64,000 bases of DNA from Cydia pomonella. Its lineage: Eukaryota > Arthropoda > Insecta > Lepidoptera > Tortricidae. The DNA lies in assembly GCF_033807575.1 (NCBI RefSeq), contig NC_084707.1, positions 22,159,888 through 22,223,887 on the forward strand. The letters are read 5' to 3'. A program made the position numbers and the translations under genes. The first letter of the stretch is position 1; the number at the start of each line of letters is the position of its first letter. The notes beneath the pieces were generated by a model. It was given only the letters and a program-made list of their open reading frames with translations. It had not been told where the DNA came from and did no database searches. Shown piece by piece: positions 21,181-34,227 of the stretch.

Positions 21181-23480
21181 AAGACATCTAATACAGAACT
21201 TATGACCTGACTAAGTATAGTTATTTATATGTATATACCTACTATGCAATACAAACTTCAACAACTGATTGCGATTACAATAGATAAAGTGTAAGGCAAT
21301 TACATCAATCAAAATACATGAGTCATTACCTCCCAACAAGCATTAGCTCAACCCTTTCGAGGTAATTATGACACCAACAATGCTCTCGTAAAGTTGTCAA
21401 GTCATGATATATTGTCACGCTTAATTGCTGCCACGAAGACACCACTTTATCGACGCCATCGGTATTTTCGAGGATCGACCATTAGGGAAACCAGGGATTA
21501 TTTTTTTACCTATACCTACATATGTAAAAATAGTTTATTTATGCCATGGGCATTATAAGGTCAGTGACGAGGGGGACAAGTTTTTTTTTTAAATGTAACA
21601 CACTGCTGCATCGTATTAAGTATTGCAATCTTTAGCGTCTTGTTTTGTTGTTGTTGTCTTCTTGTATTTGACAAGATGCAGTCTGAAGGTATACATTGAG
21701 CACAATAAAGATGCCAATTTTTCAAATTTCTATGTTCTTGTCAGATTGACCACCGCAGTTGCACGTGATCCTCGGTGCACGCGCACGTCCAGCGAGCTGC
21801 GGTCGACACCCGAGCCACCGCAAGAACATCGGCTATAAGATCTTTACGTAACCTAATAATCAAAGTAGTTTCCTACAGCAACGCTTTTACACTTTGTTTT
21901 CCTTGGGGATACATCGAGGTCTGAGCTGTCAGTCTCGGTAAGCCTAGATATTTTGTTCATTTACATAATAATGAACTTCATAAATGTCACATACAGTTTC
22001 AATTTCAAAAACCCATTTGCTCGACTTATCGGGTTTGACCGCTCACTCCTCGATATTCCTATTGACTAATTCAGATATCTAATCGAGACGGAAAGTAATA
22101 CTTCAACCTGTGTGCAGTTATTCTTTTTTGGCTATCTTGTACCTCATAATTCACTCTGATAGGTTTAACATTACTTACTTATGCGTCCATGTTGACCATG
22201 TTGCGTCAGCGCATGTAGTGTCGATTGCAAGTGTCACGATGTGTTACAACTATCCTTTTTTTTTCTCCCTGCGGTTGCTGCGAAATCGAATCATCCTTTT
22301 ATTAGCGAACGTTGCAAAAATAGGAATCAGGTCGCTATTGGACCAGTTCACTATTACATTAAGTATTTTGGTTAGCAGGATGACCTGATCACATGGTTTG
22401 ATTTGTTTATATTAGTTACATTCAAAACGCTGCTAATGTTACTAATATAGATAATTAATTTGAATCCTAAGTGACATTTCTGGCCTAAGTGATAAATTTG
22501 GCGCATTTCATTCATTGGAGACTTTATTAGTCATATAATTAGATCATTATCATCATTTCTTGTCACTTATCATGAATCGTACCTACACTAATAGGGGGAA
22601 AAAGAGGAGAAAAGAGAGGATTTTATTTTCGTTATTAACCTTGTACAGTTTATGTTCACGTGTACTACAAAAAAAGAACATTTTAGGAGTTACATAAATT
22701 AATCGGTGATTAATGGGGGATTTGTGGTTAATAATTACAAACCCCTTAATCAGTTCTCAGTTTATCCAAAGTGAGGGGGTTCCATTTTTCAATATTTCCT
22801 CCTTATTTTGAAATAGACATCTTTTAGGTAAGCATGCTCAATCCATAATAGCGTCAGGTGAGATTGTGGTCAAATACTTCCCTTTATTCAATAAAATAAA
22901 ACGTTTTCAAAATTTTCAAAAACGCTGTATTTTTATTGCATTTCTTGGAACTTAATTTATTCCCTATCCTTTATCCCAATCCGGAATCTTGGTTCAAAGG
23001 ACAGCAGCGTCGTGAAGGTAAGGAATACCTATAACTAATGAGGTATCTTTAATTAACATCTGCCTGCACCGTTATGTCATTACAAACGAGTATCATTTTA
23101 TCTACCTATACACTTCCCTAAAGATAAAATCGACACTTGAGACTCGCGGTCGCCTTCGGCACGTTTTAAATTATGGCTCCTGATATCCCCGATTATTCGT
23201 ATTTCTTCAACGGCATCTGTCCTACGAGAAGAGATCCCAAATTTACTAATAAAGGTAACCAGATATTCGTTTGATTGTCATGAAGGGGGCTCGACACAAA
23301 AAAATAATGTTAGGATACCAGGGCGCCTGGTAGATGACGATATTACTTCGACAAACGCCAAACGACTTGAAAAAAAATAATCGGGATGATAAATACTACA
23401 AAAAGCCACGTGACTATATACATACATTATTTAAGCTCCGATTGGCGTTTTCTATCAAATTACGGTTAGGCCGCCAGCTC
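21181..23480. other. No gene recognised
   Basis: Mostly AT-rich unique-looking DNA. The 92-aa frame at 22110-22388 is hydrophobic in patches but lacks splice support or family resemblance. Confidence 0.35.
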
Positions 23481-23483
23481 TAA

Positions 23484-23666
23484 GTCTAAAGCCTGAGTGG
23501 ATGCTCAAGTTGGGCGTGCAGCAGGGCGCGGCGTGCATGTTAAATAAATGCAAACTTATAGGAGCGGCCTTAGTGCACGCTGCTCAAATCACTTGAGAGC
23601 CCGACGCCACACTGCACGCCCCGCCGAACGCTTCGCTTCGAGCGTCCATTGAGCCCTTAGTTAGAC
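23484..23666. mobile_element. PIF/Harbinger-type MITE 1
   Basis: Left end GTCTAAAGCCTGAGTGGATG. The right end, reverse-complemented, is GTCTAACTAAGGGCTCAATG, continuing into GACGCTCGAAG. The flanks are TAA at 23481-23483 and TAA at 23667-23669, the 3-bp TWA target duplication typical of PIF/Harbinger elements. It is GC-rich and non-coding. The right TAA is shared with the next element. Confidence 0.65.
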
Positions 23667-23669
23667 TAA

Positions 23670-24304
23670 GTGTAAGGCCTGAGTGGACGCTCGGAGCGGA
23701 GCGTTCGGCGGGGCGTGCAGCGGGGCGGGCGAGCGTGAGATAGAGCGTCCAGCGAGTGGCCTCAGTGCACGCTCACCGCTCGTGTGAATCGGTCGCATTC
23801 ACCATGGCATCGACGTAGGATGACATTCTTGATTTCTTTTTAGAAGAGACTTCATGGCTCAAAATGTTTCGTTTTTCTACAAAGCAAGGTCCTATTAGTG
23901 TCGTAGTGAAGCAAAGAAGACGGTTTGGATAATTTCCCACTTTATACGAAACCTTAAGAAGCAATGGATTAAAAGTGAAAATAAATACTTTAATTTACCT
24001 TCCATTTATTTAAACAGTCTATTTTTGTAAAGATAGCCAAAATGCTGGTTTATATTGTATTTCAATAACTATTTGTTTGCACGACATGACTGCACGCTCT
24101 TATCGCCGCTGCAAATCACAAACAGGTTTGAACCTCTCCGCGACGCCCCGCTCGACGCCGCATTGCCCGCAAACTTGCCCGCTCGGCATTCGCTTTGAGC
24201 AGCGTCGACTCAGGACACCAGTATGAGTTTCATTTGTTTAACATGCACGCCGCACGCCCCGCCCCGCTGCACGCCCGACTCGAGCGTCCACTCAGGCCTT
24301 ACAC
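23670..24304. mobile_element. PIF/Harbinger-type element 2, adjacent to MITE 1
   Basis: The left end GTGTAAGGCCTGAGTGGACG and the right end CGTCCACTCAGGCCTTACAC are exact inverses for 20 bp. The inverted similarity continues through GTGCAGCGGGGCGGG. TAA flanks both sides (23667-23669, 24305-24307). On the minus strand 23964-23773 gives a 63-aa frame ending MSSYVDAMVNATDSHER. It could be a scrap of the parent element's gene, but I cannot name it. Confidence 0.75.
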
Positions 24305-24520
24305 TAAGGCCGCGGGCTGGATGCACGCGACGCTCGGCGCGGCGAGCAGGCGGCGGATGGCGCGGCCAGCGGTCGGCCCGATCAAAATGTATAGAATTGA
24401 ATGAATCTGTTTTGGACGACAGCGGCGACCGCTTGCCGCGATAAAAAGACCAGTGACGTTATTTTTCACAAAACTCACAGTCACGTCACAACCGGCTAAA
24501 AACGCTTTGAACGCGGCCCA
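24305..24520. repeat. GC-rich block directly after the Harbinger-type element
   Basis: Starts TAAGGCCGCGGGCTGGATGC with a run of CGCG-rich words up to about 24440, unlike its AT-rich surroundings. It may be a third element using the same TAA. A possible right end (GAACGCGGCCCATGG, about 24510) is too weak to confirm. Confidence 0.3.
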
Positions 24521-25275
24521 TGGCAGGTACTTACGAGTGTATTGAGGAAATTAAAACAAACTGCATAAACAGTAGTAAGTTACGTTAAAATCCGATTATG
24601 CGGACGTTTAGCGGTTTCTTATGGCGGCTGTCAACATAATATTAAAGATTAATCGGATTGTTAAACTCAGTTAAATAATAATGCAACTCGCAAAACGGAG
24701 AAAGTTTGTTGGCATCATATATCCCTGCAAAAAGTAAGTACATAAGTATACATATAGGCAACGGGATTTGATTTCATTTATGATAGAGCAAAATCAATAA
24801 TTGTATTGTTTTTCTTTAGTACATGACATATATTTCAGTTCATTATTTATTTCGATTTGTAGCTACTCAAAAATACTACGAGTATTTTTTTTCTAGTCGC
24901 ATTGTACAAAATAACCAAGTGTTCAATAAGATATGTGTCGACACACATGACAAGATAATCAAATAGTGTCAAATATTTCTTTGACTTTTTACTCTGACTG
25001 CATTTTTTGAACCGCATTGTCATCGGATCTTCACAAGTAGGTCAAACGACTCAAATGACACTGGGTGAAAATCAACATGCAAGATTTATTTAAGACCAAG
25101 TGAATTTGTTATGCTATTTTCAGGTCAAGTTGAGTTATGTGGTACACTTTATTGGAATCTCGTTAAGAAAAATGCATATTTTATTTTAAGCCTTATTAAC
25201 GTCACGTAGAATTCCTTTTGCATTGCCGTTGCAGTTAGAATCTTTTCTTGATTGCTACTTTTGTAAACAGCGTTA

Positions 25276-25990
25276 AGCCCGTCACACACGGAGCGATAAT
25301 ATACCAAAATATATCTTATATAAGGCATCTTACGATATATTTTACGTACTATTTGACAGATTCCACACACGAAGCTATAATATACGAGTATATTTTGGTA
25401 TATTACGATATATTTTGGTATATTTCGTCTCTCTCACAATGTAAGACAGACGGCGATATATATTTTAGTATCGCTGTCGTGTGTGATTCTTAGCTATACT
25501 ATAAGATATATTTCGGTATCTGACGGTATATTAATATACACCGTGTTTATTTTGAATTCCGTTATCTTCAGGGTATGGGTAAGTAATTTTCAAAAATTTG
25601 TATTTTTTTATTTTTACAAAAAAAAATGTTGCATGTAGCGTTGTTGTAACACGAGCATTATATTTAACTCAACCAAACAATTGAAAACTGTCGCATATCA
25701 ATATCAATGTTATTTCAAGCATCGATCTTCCGAGATAGTACTTACGTTTAGTAGCAAATGTATTAACTCGAACTAAACACTAATCAATATGTAAACCGGC
25801 CCTAAAGCAAGTGTACACACTCGTAAGGGTCTTATAAGATAAAAGTAAATTATTGATTATCTCCGAAATGGAGTTGATTAGAATACCGGTGTCTTTAAGA
25901 AAGTTACTTAATTTAAGCTCAGGAATGCACCCATGAAATTAACGGAAAAAAAAAACACGGTATATATCATCGCTCCGTCTGTGCCGGGCT
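25276..25990. mobile_element. TIR MITE with TTA target duplication, hosting a second MITE
   Basis: The left end AGCCCGTCACACACGGAGCG and the right end CGCTCCGTCTGTGCCGGGCT are inverses with a few mismatches. TTA flanks both sides (25273-25275, 25991-25993). The inner DNA is dominated by TATATTTTGGTATA-like words. Removing 25540-25961 leaves a compact MITE of about 293 bp. Confidence 0.75.
25540..25961. mobile_element. MITE nested inside the 25276-25990 MITE
   Basis: Ends are ACCGTGTTTATTTTGAATTC on the left. On the right, the inverse reads ACCGTG followed by a T-run and then CCGTTAATTTCATGGGTGC. The left body, TTCCGTTATCTTCAGGGTAT, matches that inverse. I recall this 'caccgtgtttt' element as a common lepidopteran MITE. 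TATA-like sequence flanks both sides. Confidence 0.65.
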
Positions 25991-26619
25991 TTATCAAGTA
26001 ACTGTACAGTATCAAGTTTGGATAAAATAAAGACATTCGTAATAAATATTCAAAGCCGGAACGACGAACGACATGCAAATCCGAAGATTATCCGTGACAT
26101 GTCAAACCGGTTGACAGATAACGCTGTCAACTTCATTAACAGGTTGAACCGATATCAGCGTCAATGCACTACCGTCCGGAATTCCGGACCGACTTTTAAA
26201 TTAAATTAAATTAAAATTCGTTTATTTCGAGTAACATAATGACTCATACATATTAATTTAGAACACTAGACTTAAACACTATACTACAAGATAAGATAAG
26301 ATATCATTTATTGCATAATTATAGGTGTACAGGTGTGTAGGGTATTTAAAGTCTTGTATTAAGAAACTTAGTGATTGCATAAGGCTATAAGTAATAGAGT
26401 ATGCCAAAATTCAGTATTAATTTTTTTTGCATTTTAATAAAAAACGGCCTGACATCAACGACAGTGAAATCAAATCAAGTAAACTTTACAGGTACAGTGA
26501 GCTGCGAAATTGCATTTAAAAATTATGAATGAATTCATTGACAAAGTCGCCATGCACCTTACGGCTGATGGTACAGGATGTTTTTTCAATTCATAGCCAT
26601 TATCTTACAGAACATTTAA

Positions 26620-26866
26620 ATCACACTAAACAACTTTTACTGTGGGACCAACTCTTAAATCGCAAAAAATATAACTGTATATAGTAATAGCTTAACATCA
26701 AACGATCTCTGGGAAAAAGGCATTCATTCGATTTACATACGTATGCATAATTTCAGCTCAATCGGAAATCGGAAAGTGGATCAAATTTAGCTTCCCAGAT
26801 TTGACCCACACTAAATAAAATTCATACATACTAACAGGGCAAGTTAAATAAAAGCTTGTAAAAAGC
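26620..26866 (+). repeat. Dispersed lepidopteran repeat, copy 1
   Basis: ACTGTGGGACCAACTCTTAAA (compare 59780) leads into AATTTCAGCTCAATCGGAAA, and the block ends CTAACAGGGCAAGTTAAATA then AAAGCTTGTAAAAA. The same ending recurs in the same direction at 55265-55428. Confidence 0.5.
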
Positions 26867-28621
26867 AACCTGTATTTAGGAGCTGTATAAGTCTGTTTAT
26901 CGACGAACAGTCAACAAGTTGTTTTCAAACAACAAAATCCTCCCTCAAGGTCCAAACTTTCCACCAAACACCCTTCCTGACGTCATTACTACGCAAACGA
27001 CCGCCCTTTCTGACGCAACATCTACTTGACAATCCCTTATTTAGATAATAGATAATGCTAGGAATACACAGTCGAATCACCCACGAACAGTGCAAGGCCG
27101 AATGCACACCCACGCCTAAGAGAAAGGTGGTATTGTCATTAGGTTAAGTTTAGCCTGTGGATGTCCTGAAGGTGATAAGTACGTATGGATCTCTTAGCCT
27201 GATGTTGCGTTGTAGACGGTGAATGGATATGAGCTTGCATTGTGCACTTGATGGCATTTGCGGGGATCGATGTATTTACGTGGGTTCGGAACTTTGCACG
27301 TCTCGTTTGATCGACTAATTGTTCTTTGAATATGTACAGTGGCAGCAAAGCAGCAAGTCTTTCAGTAATTTACATGACACTTAGGATTTTTATTCAAATG
27401 AAGGATTATCTCGTCTTATCTGATTTTACATCACACTCCCTGTGTTTGATAATTCATTCAATTGATTAGTTCTGTAGGTACTGGATAGTACAGCATAACT
27501 GAAAAATCGTGATATAATTTGCTGTACAAAGTCTTCGAAAATATATTAAATCAATGTAAACAACTTAAAAATGTAACCTGATTGAAAGAATGCTGATAAA
27601 AATTAAATTATGTCACAGTCTAACGACATTATTTTTACTCCAACGTCCAAACCATAAATTGCCCGAAAAGCCTTAAAAACAATCAAAACGGAAAGACTTT
27701 GATAAGACTAGAGCTAAAATGTTCCATTGTTAATGACCTTAATTAGATGTTAAAATATTAAAAATATTTGTTTTTAATGTCAATACAAACTTTGAAGAAC
27801 CAATCAAATCACAGTTATCGACACAAATTTTCCAACTCCACTTAATAAAGATAAAAAAACACTAAAGATCAAGTCCTAGAAATACAACCAAAGTCGGCCA
27901 GAACAAAGCATTCATCTTCACCACAGGGGTGATCTCCACGTAGGTAATTAAATGTCAATTTCAGGGAGGTTTCCAAATAATTTCATAGCAAACGACACAT
28001 GATCGGACTAACCAAACCGCACATCAGACAGGGCAAACAGATTGACAACAATGCGTGGACATTGTGACGGGCGAGTCGGTAACCGTCCCTGATCCACATC
28101 CTAGGCGTCTATTCGAAAACCGTTTTATATTTTATGGACTTGCTTTGCTCCTACTAACTCGAAAACTGGTATAACATGATCCTTAACTTCAAGCTCAAGC
28201 ATTTTTGGTTTTAAGAAAGAGAATCAGTCGTCAGCACTTATGACGCAATCGATAGATGTTTCATATAATAAATACCACGGGTTTTATCAAAACAATGGCA
28301 ATTGAGAATAGGCCAGACACGGATTGAAGATGGTTAAGATGGCAGTGGCCCAGTTCACGACAATGGATCTTGAGGAACCGAAGAGAAAAAGAAGAAATTC
28401 GTATCAAAATGCTACTATTACTCATCATACTTAGCAGCGTCATTGTAATAAACATATGCAATCTGTGACAACACAGGCGTTAATAGCCAGAGGGCAACGT
28501 ACTTGTCCAAATCCACACCACAGATGATGGTTGAAAACCAGTAGTGAGAAATAGGTATTGAGAAACCAACGAAAAATTACATTAGTAACAACATTGCCCT
28601 TTTAAAGATATACTCGGCTGA
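26867..28621. other. No gene recognised
   Basis: Short frames on both strands (62, 69, 66 aa) show no domain or splice support. Nothing else supported. Confidence 0.35.
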
Positions 28622-29108
28622 TATGCTGGTTAACTGCGTAGCCGTGGATAGTATTCTGAAATACTGAATGGATACGCGTCTCGTGTTCAATGACATCTGA
28701 CAGTTGGCCTTGGCGTGCGCGGGCGCTGCTCAAAAGCGTGCTACAAAACGTCACGCTAATTTTTACCGGTTACTAGGTAACTTAGTAAATAAATTAAGAA
28801 GGTTGGAAGCCACCTAGCACCAATATTGCCTACCTGGAGACATTTGCAACTTTTCGCCTCCCGTCTAGCATCTTTTAGAGTTCCAAGGTGGTAACACTAA
28901 TTTTGACATGACAGTTGTCAGGATTGACTTCTTAGCTGCCGGGGACTCTAGTCACAGCATGCTGGTCGGCTAGTAACCAACGTAGACGAGGATAGATTCT
29001 GAATAGCTACGCGTATCGTGTTCAATGACATCTGACAGTTGGCCTTGGCGTGCGCGGGCGCCGCTCAAAAGCGGGCTACACACCGTCACGCCAATTTTGA
29101 TGTGCCGT
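28622..29108 (+). repeat. Pair of about 145-bp direct repeats, offset about 337 bp
   Basis: 28622-28765 and 28959-29108 share a long, nearly exact core starting TCGTGTTCAATGACATCTGA and running on through AGTTGGCCTTGGCGTGCGCG, CTCAAAAGCG and CGTCACGC. Both are preceded by a diverged ATGCTGGT. The arrangement could be short terminal direct repeats of a retroelement or a local duplication. No gag/pol is seen between them. Confidence 0.55.
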
Positions 29109-30161
29109 TTACCGTCTCAAAGAGCGTAATTTTTACGGTTTTCATTTACGCACCGTTGAGAATTCTATAAACTTATTCGTTTAGATTTTTCTGTCAAAAA
29201 TGATGTAAACCAACCAACGTTGTATTTGATCCTAAGGGTATAATCAACCTTATTAATGGTTTAGTCTTCTAGTTGTTATTTATGGGCGATGTTTTTCCTG
29301 GTCTACTCTAAACATGACTAAACTTATGCATAGAAAATTATAATCCTATAACAGTAACATCAGTACAGTTATTCACTTAAGATGTTCCTGCTATCTGGCT
29401 GGCGTTATGTACTCAATGTCGTAAAAACAACAAACGCAAAACCATTCACAAGTACTTGACTATCTTTAAGGATATCATCTACTTCATAGTCTATAAAACA
29501 AATCACACTTGGTTGTCGATCCGAGAAAGTCTAGACAAAACAATGAACATACTAAAGCTATCGCATAAACAATAGCATTTGACCAGCTAAACAACGAGGA
29601 ATGGTGAAGTGCAATAAATTACACATTATGTTTATAATTGTAAGATACCTATATTCAAGCACTTTATTTTTCAATGACCATATATGTATAGCGTTAGCAA
29701 ATAGCGACTATAAGGGTATTTTAACCTTACCCATAAAATGTACCTACTACCTACACAATTCGCCAAGAGCCAAGATCTTTCTTTAAAGCTACTGTCACCC
29801 TTATAAGTTAGAAAATTACTAAATTTTCTTTTCTTTATCAAAAAAAAGGAAAGTATCAGAAAATCCTACACTCATTGCTGTAAGTTCCAATTAGAATTCG
29901 AACCCGCGACCTAAAGCTTTAATATACCTATTTGGTCGTGACTTGTGAGATTTCAATACAAATCAGATAACTCATCTACTCATACAAAAATTGTCTCAAT
30001 CTGAGCGCGTGTGTAAATGGCTTTCTTGTATCAATTTCGCCAGTCAAACAACCTAATATTAGTAATATTGGTCCCTTTCTCAATAACACGATATGAATGA
30101 GATGCTAGTTCACCCATAAAGATGAGTTGCAATAGATCTCGACCTATTGTTGTCTGATGTA
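29109..30161. other. No gene or repeat recognised
   Basis: AT-rich, nothing supported. A lone B-box-like GAATTCGAACCCGCGAC occurs at about 29894, possibly from an old SINE. Confidence 0.3.
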
Positions 30162-31782
30162 CTATCGGCCAAAGCCAGAGTCGACCAGTTTCAAAACAGT
30201 ATCGCTTGCAAACGTTGACTTTGGATTTGACCCGCCCCTAATTTGTTGACCAATGAGAAACAAAGATCTTTTTTTTTTGTTAGGTAACTGTCATTGTTCA
30301 CAATCTTTACGCAGCTTGCACGTGTTTTGTCAAGAAGTTCTGTCTATTCAGACGAGCGGCTTTTTATTACCCTTTGTGGTGCATATTTTTCTGTGACCGC
30401 ATGTCAGCACCATAACTTGTCTTGCTAATGGCGAGAGAAATAACATACACCTGCAAGAAAGCTATCCAGATGCGCCCTTTTCCCTAACATTTTTTTTGAA
30501 ACAGATTTGCTATTATCCAATCTAAGCAAAAAAATATATTTGCTTAGATGCGAGGTCTTAAATTGTTCTCTTTTCCCTCCCGATCTACCTTCTAATTAAA
30601 AACAAGGGCATGTGTTTTCTTTGGAATGTGCACAACAAATGATTTCTTGACTTGTCGGCTAGCTTTGAGAATGTAAAACAATATCAGTTAAAAAGTTACG
30701 TTCGAATAGTATTGAATGCGGTTGAATTAAAAATATCTACACGGACAAAGTGGTCAAATATAAATGAACTCGACTTTATAGTTAAGGCAGTAAGAGCGTT
30801 CAAGTATTGTCGACTGAACTGAAGCTCGATTGTATTGGAATATGGTCGGTAATATAAAAAGTAGTTTACAAGTGTCTTGCGCACCTTTGGAGTGGCGGTA
30901 TAACTTATTTCGTAGTCAAACATAACAATATTTTGAGCTTCCTGTTTCAACAGTTTATATTAGTCCAGGGCTCCAAAATATTAGGACTCATTCGACTATT
31001 ATAACTTATAACAAAGGGCTGGTTGTTCCTTGAACGAATCTAATATTTTGAACTTTCTCATATAAAATCACACAACCATGGCTCTTACACGGGCCCTTAT
31101 GCGTTCATAATCGTGGGGGTTTTGCGTTGACCTGTCAAGCATCGAATATAACTGCATTTACCTGCTGGGGTCCTAAAGTAAAGGACATGACCAGACGTTG
31201 CATTTCAAACAGTTGACCGATACCCATACAGATTTTTATCAGGTCGTTAAGTAATAAATTAAACTAAAGATTTTTTTTTACTTAAATGTTTATTTCATGT
31301 TTCATAGAAGTTTACTAACTATCATGATCACGAGTGTTATAAAGGACTCGAAACGTCAAAATTGAATATTCCAACAATGATACTATCCGTGACAAAATTC
31401 ATTTTTTTTTTTAAATATAGGTAGAGGTATTAAAATGATGTAACAATCGTTTCAAGGGCCACCGTAAAATATCAGGATATAAAGAAAAATAAAACACATC
31501 GCGGCTCAAAGGATCGAATGCCAGATGTGTAAGGCCGTCGAGATTGTAAATTTTTGTCTCTTCATTTTCACCAAATATGTAAGCATTACTTGTTAGAGTT
31601 GTTAGTTGATTCTATGAAGCAATTATAGAGCTTGTTTCCCCATTACAAAAAACTTAAAAAGAAATCCTAGTGGTCCGCCCCCAAATTTCATTGGTGGCCG
31701 AAAGCTGACGAGTCTCGGGCAGATGTTCTCGCTTCATACAAAATGCGCCTTTAAGGTGGTCGACTCTGGCTTTGGCCGATAG
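30162..31782. mobile_element. 1.6-kb TIR element with TA flanks, non-coding
   Basis: The left end CTATCGGCCAAAGCCAGAGT, continuing CGACC, is exactly inverted at the right end as GGTCGACTCTGGCTTTGGCC GATAG, giving 25-bp TIRs. TA precedes and follows. The internal frames (best 84 aa, 30696-30950 minus) show no transposase motif. TA target and short TIRs suggest a Tc1/mariner-type derivative, but the class is inferred. Confidence 0.65.
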
Positions 31783-32189
31783 TACCTACTAACAGTAACA
31801 CAATAAATTACCAATATTAAGACTTGTTACGTCGCAGTAAGGTTCATGATCAGGTTAACTGTGTCAACGATGGTATCGTTAAAAAAACACGGCACCTCTT
31901 TTAAGATGCAATTCTTATGTCGAAATTACTAACGAAATATCCGCTCGTATTTATAATAGACTAGAATTTTGTATTGTTGAATATGAATTGCTGTTATTTG
32001 GAAAAGAAAGTAACTTCCTTTTTTTACTTATAAGGCACAGATTCGAAACTGAATGTACGTTTTGTTGATTTTATTCCTTGAGAGCTGTTTTTTCTTTAAT
32101 ATTTCGAGTGAATCAAAAGTGAAAGTACAATTAACAACACTTATAGTTATAATGTACCTTATAATATGTAGAGAAGGCCGTTGTCCAAC

Positions 32190-32300
32190 CCTCGCTACAC
32201 CCCTTATAAAACAAAGTCCTCCGCCGCGTCCGTCTGTTTGTATGTAGTTCGCTATACTCAAAAACTACTGAACAGATTTTCATGCGGTTTTGACCTATAT
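32190..32300 (+). repeat. Dispersed repeat (CGTCCGTCTGTTTGTATG type)
   Basis: CGCGTCCGTCTGTTTGTATG, ACTCAAAAACTACTGAACAG and ATTTTCATGCGGTTTTGACC form the standard wording of a widespread lepidopteran retroposon body. The frames of 64, 77 and 68 aa that overlap it are by-products. Confidence 0.4.
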
Positions 32301-32578
32301 GCTCTAAAACTGTTTAAAGAGTTATCGAAAAGACTGGCCGACTTCACACATGACCGAAGAGCTGGGAGCTTCCTCGCAACGTATTAGCATCGCAATACAG
32401 AGGAGAAATTCTGGCAGCATCCTCGGCACCATGCCAAAGGGACCAAACTTTTTAGACGTATCTTAATATTATTTAGTATTAGTTTTTAGTTTTAATCCAG
32501 TTTTGTTTAATAGATAAGTTAGTTTATTTTTACATATAAGTATATTGTAGAAAAATTAAATTGATTGATTAAAAAAAC
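32301..32578 (+). pseudogene. LINE 3' end with ATTG-type tail
   Basis: In forward frames with shifts it reads DRRAGSFLA, QRISIAIQRRNSGSILGTMP. RAGxxxAQRISxAxQRGNxxSxLGTxP is a C-terminal signature of a lepidopteran LINE ORF2. A T-rich 3'UTR and a short ATTGATTGATT tail follow to about 32578. Confidence 0.5.
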
Positions 32579-34227
32579 TTGTGACGTTACAGTAATCTGA
32601 AACATGAAGGTCGCGGATAAAGTGATAGCTGATAAGATGGAAATCAATCTTGATAACGTTGCATTGCAACAATGCACTACATGCCCTAGTGTTCTTCCGC
32701 AAACTTTAGAAAGGACAATAATTTATACAAACTAGTGTCCATCATTATATATTAAGGCCACACTGTATAAATAATGTATTTGCCAACGATATAGTAGGCC
32801 TGATATACTATTTAACGTAATCACACACCTACCAACCTAATAAATTGCAATCAAAAGATAATATCGTTTGATATAAATGTCAGACCCACAGCGTATTCGG
32901 ACAATCACAGCAACAAGTGTTAAATTTATGCATTCAAACTATTCAAAGCTGCTTAACGTCGTTCCAATAAATCCACCTGACATTTAGTACCGTGCGACTG
33001 TATTGTCACTCATTCACTTGTCTAATAGTTGTGGTTGAAAAAATTCAGGACACAATGCGGCCATAAAACAATAAAAACGGGAAGAATGCCATAAATCGGT
33101 CAAAGAGACCTTTGTCGCTTGTTGTGCCGTTCTCACGCGTCCGTATTTTTTATGGATACCTGAATAGGCCATTACGAAAAAAGGATTCCTATAAAAAAAG
33201 TCTTACTACATGAATCCCTATCAGCGATTGCCCACCTATTCGCCGCGGTGCAAATTTGCGCGCACACTTCCCACGGCATAAATTCACTTATTTCGCTTGT
33301 TACATCCTATCATCTAGAGTAAAAAGAAAGAGCGCCCAAGACGTTCCCATGGACGTTCCTAGATTATTACGAAACTAACAATTTCATTAAATCATCTCCT
33401 TCACAAACAGGTTCCCTTTTCATATATAATTATTACTTAACCGAGAGCCCGTGGAACACCTAAGGGTATCGATTATCCCGATGATTAAGATACAAAAATA
33501 CTTCGGCCACAATGGCATCTAAATATAACTCATAAATGAAAACATCATTATTTCGAGTTACATAACCGAAACGCACTTACTATAAGTGTTCGATTTTCAA
33601 ACGGCCGTCCGAAAGTATACGAAATGTAATTGTTATCATTCTGAACATCACTCATTTTAATTCGGTTTAGTCGTGGTACCATTGCCAACTCAGCTGAGTA
33701 AACATTCCTGAACCTTATTTCAACAACATAAGGGCTATCAATGGTAAGTTAAATTGCTGTTAGTACTCGTGGTTCATCAATTTATATAAATGGCTCATTA
33801 CTCGGTAAACACAAAACTATTGCACAACCAGGTCCGGGTCGATGGACCACGTTTCCCAATATCAAGTGCGGGGTGTAATTTTTTAACCGATGCAAGTGCA
33901 CGGTGCATCACGATTAAATAATTATGCATCGGCCGTTGCGCAAGTATGCACTATGGTAGGCGTATATAGAACAATAAATAATGATACAAAGATATCAATA
34001 GCAGTGCGTTGCGCTCGACGTAGGACAATCAGAATCAACTTGAGCAAAGTATCATGAAACATAAAAATAAAATTAAATGTAATTCATAAAAAGTATTCGA
34101 TTTTTAGTTTGCCATAACCATAACGCAATCATGTCATTAAATGAACGCTCGCAAAGGTCAGTTTACTTCAGCTTGTTCTGAATACCCTACTTTGAAAAAG
34201 TCTCGTATCTAACACTGTTACTCAAAG
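32579..34227. other. No gene or repeat recognised
   Basis: No frame above background and no repeat recognised on either strand. Confidence 0.35.

Noticed and set aside
23773..23964. 63-aa frame as a stand-alone gene
   Set aside because: It lies wholly inside a Harbinger-type element. At most it is a fragment of that element's gene.
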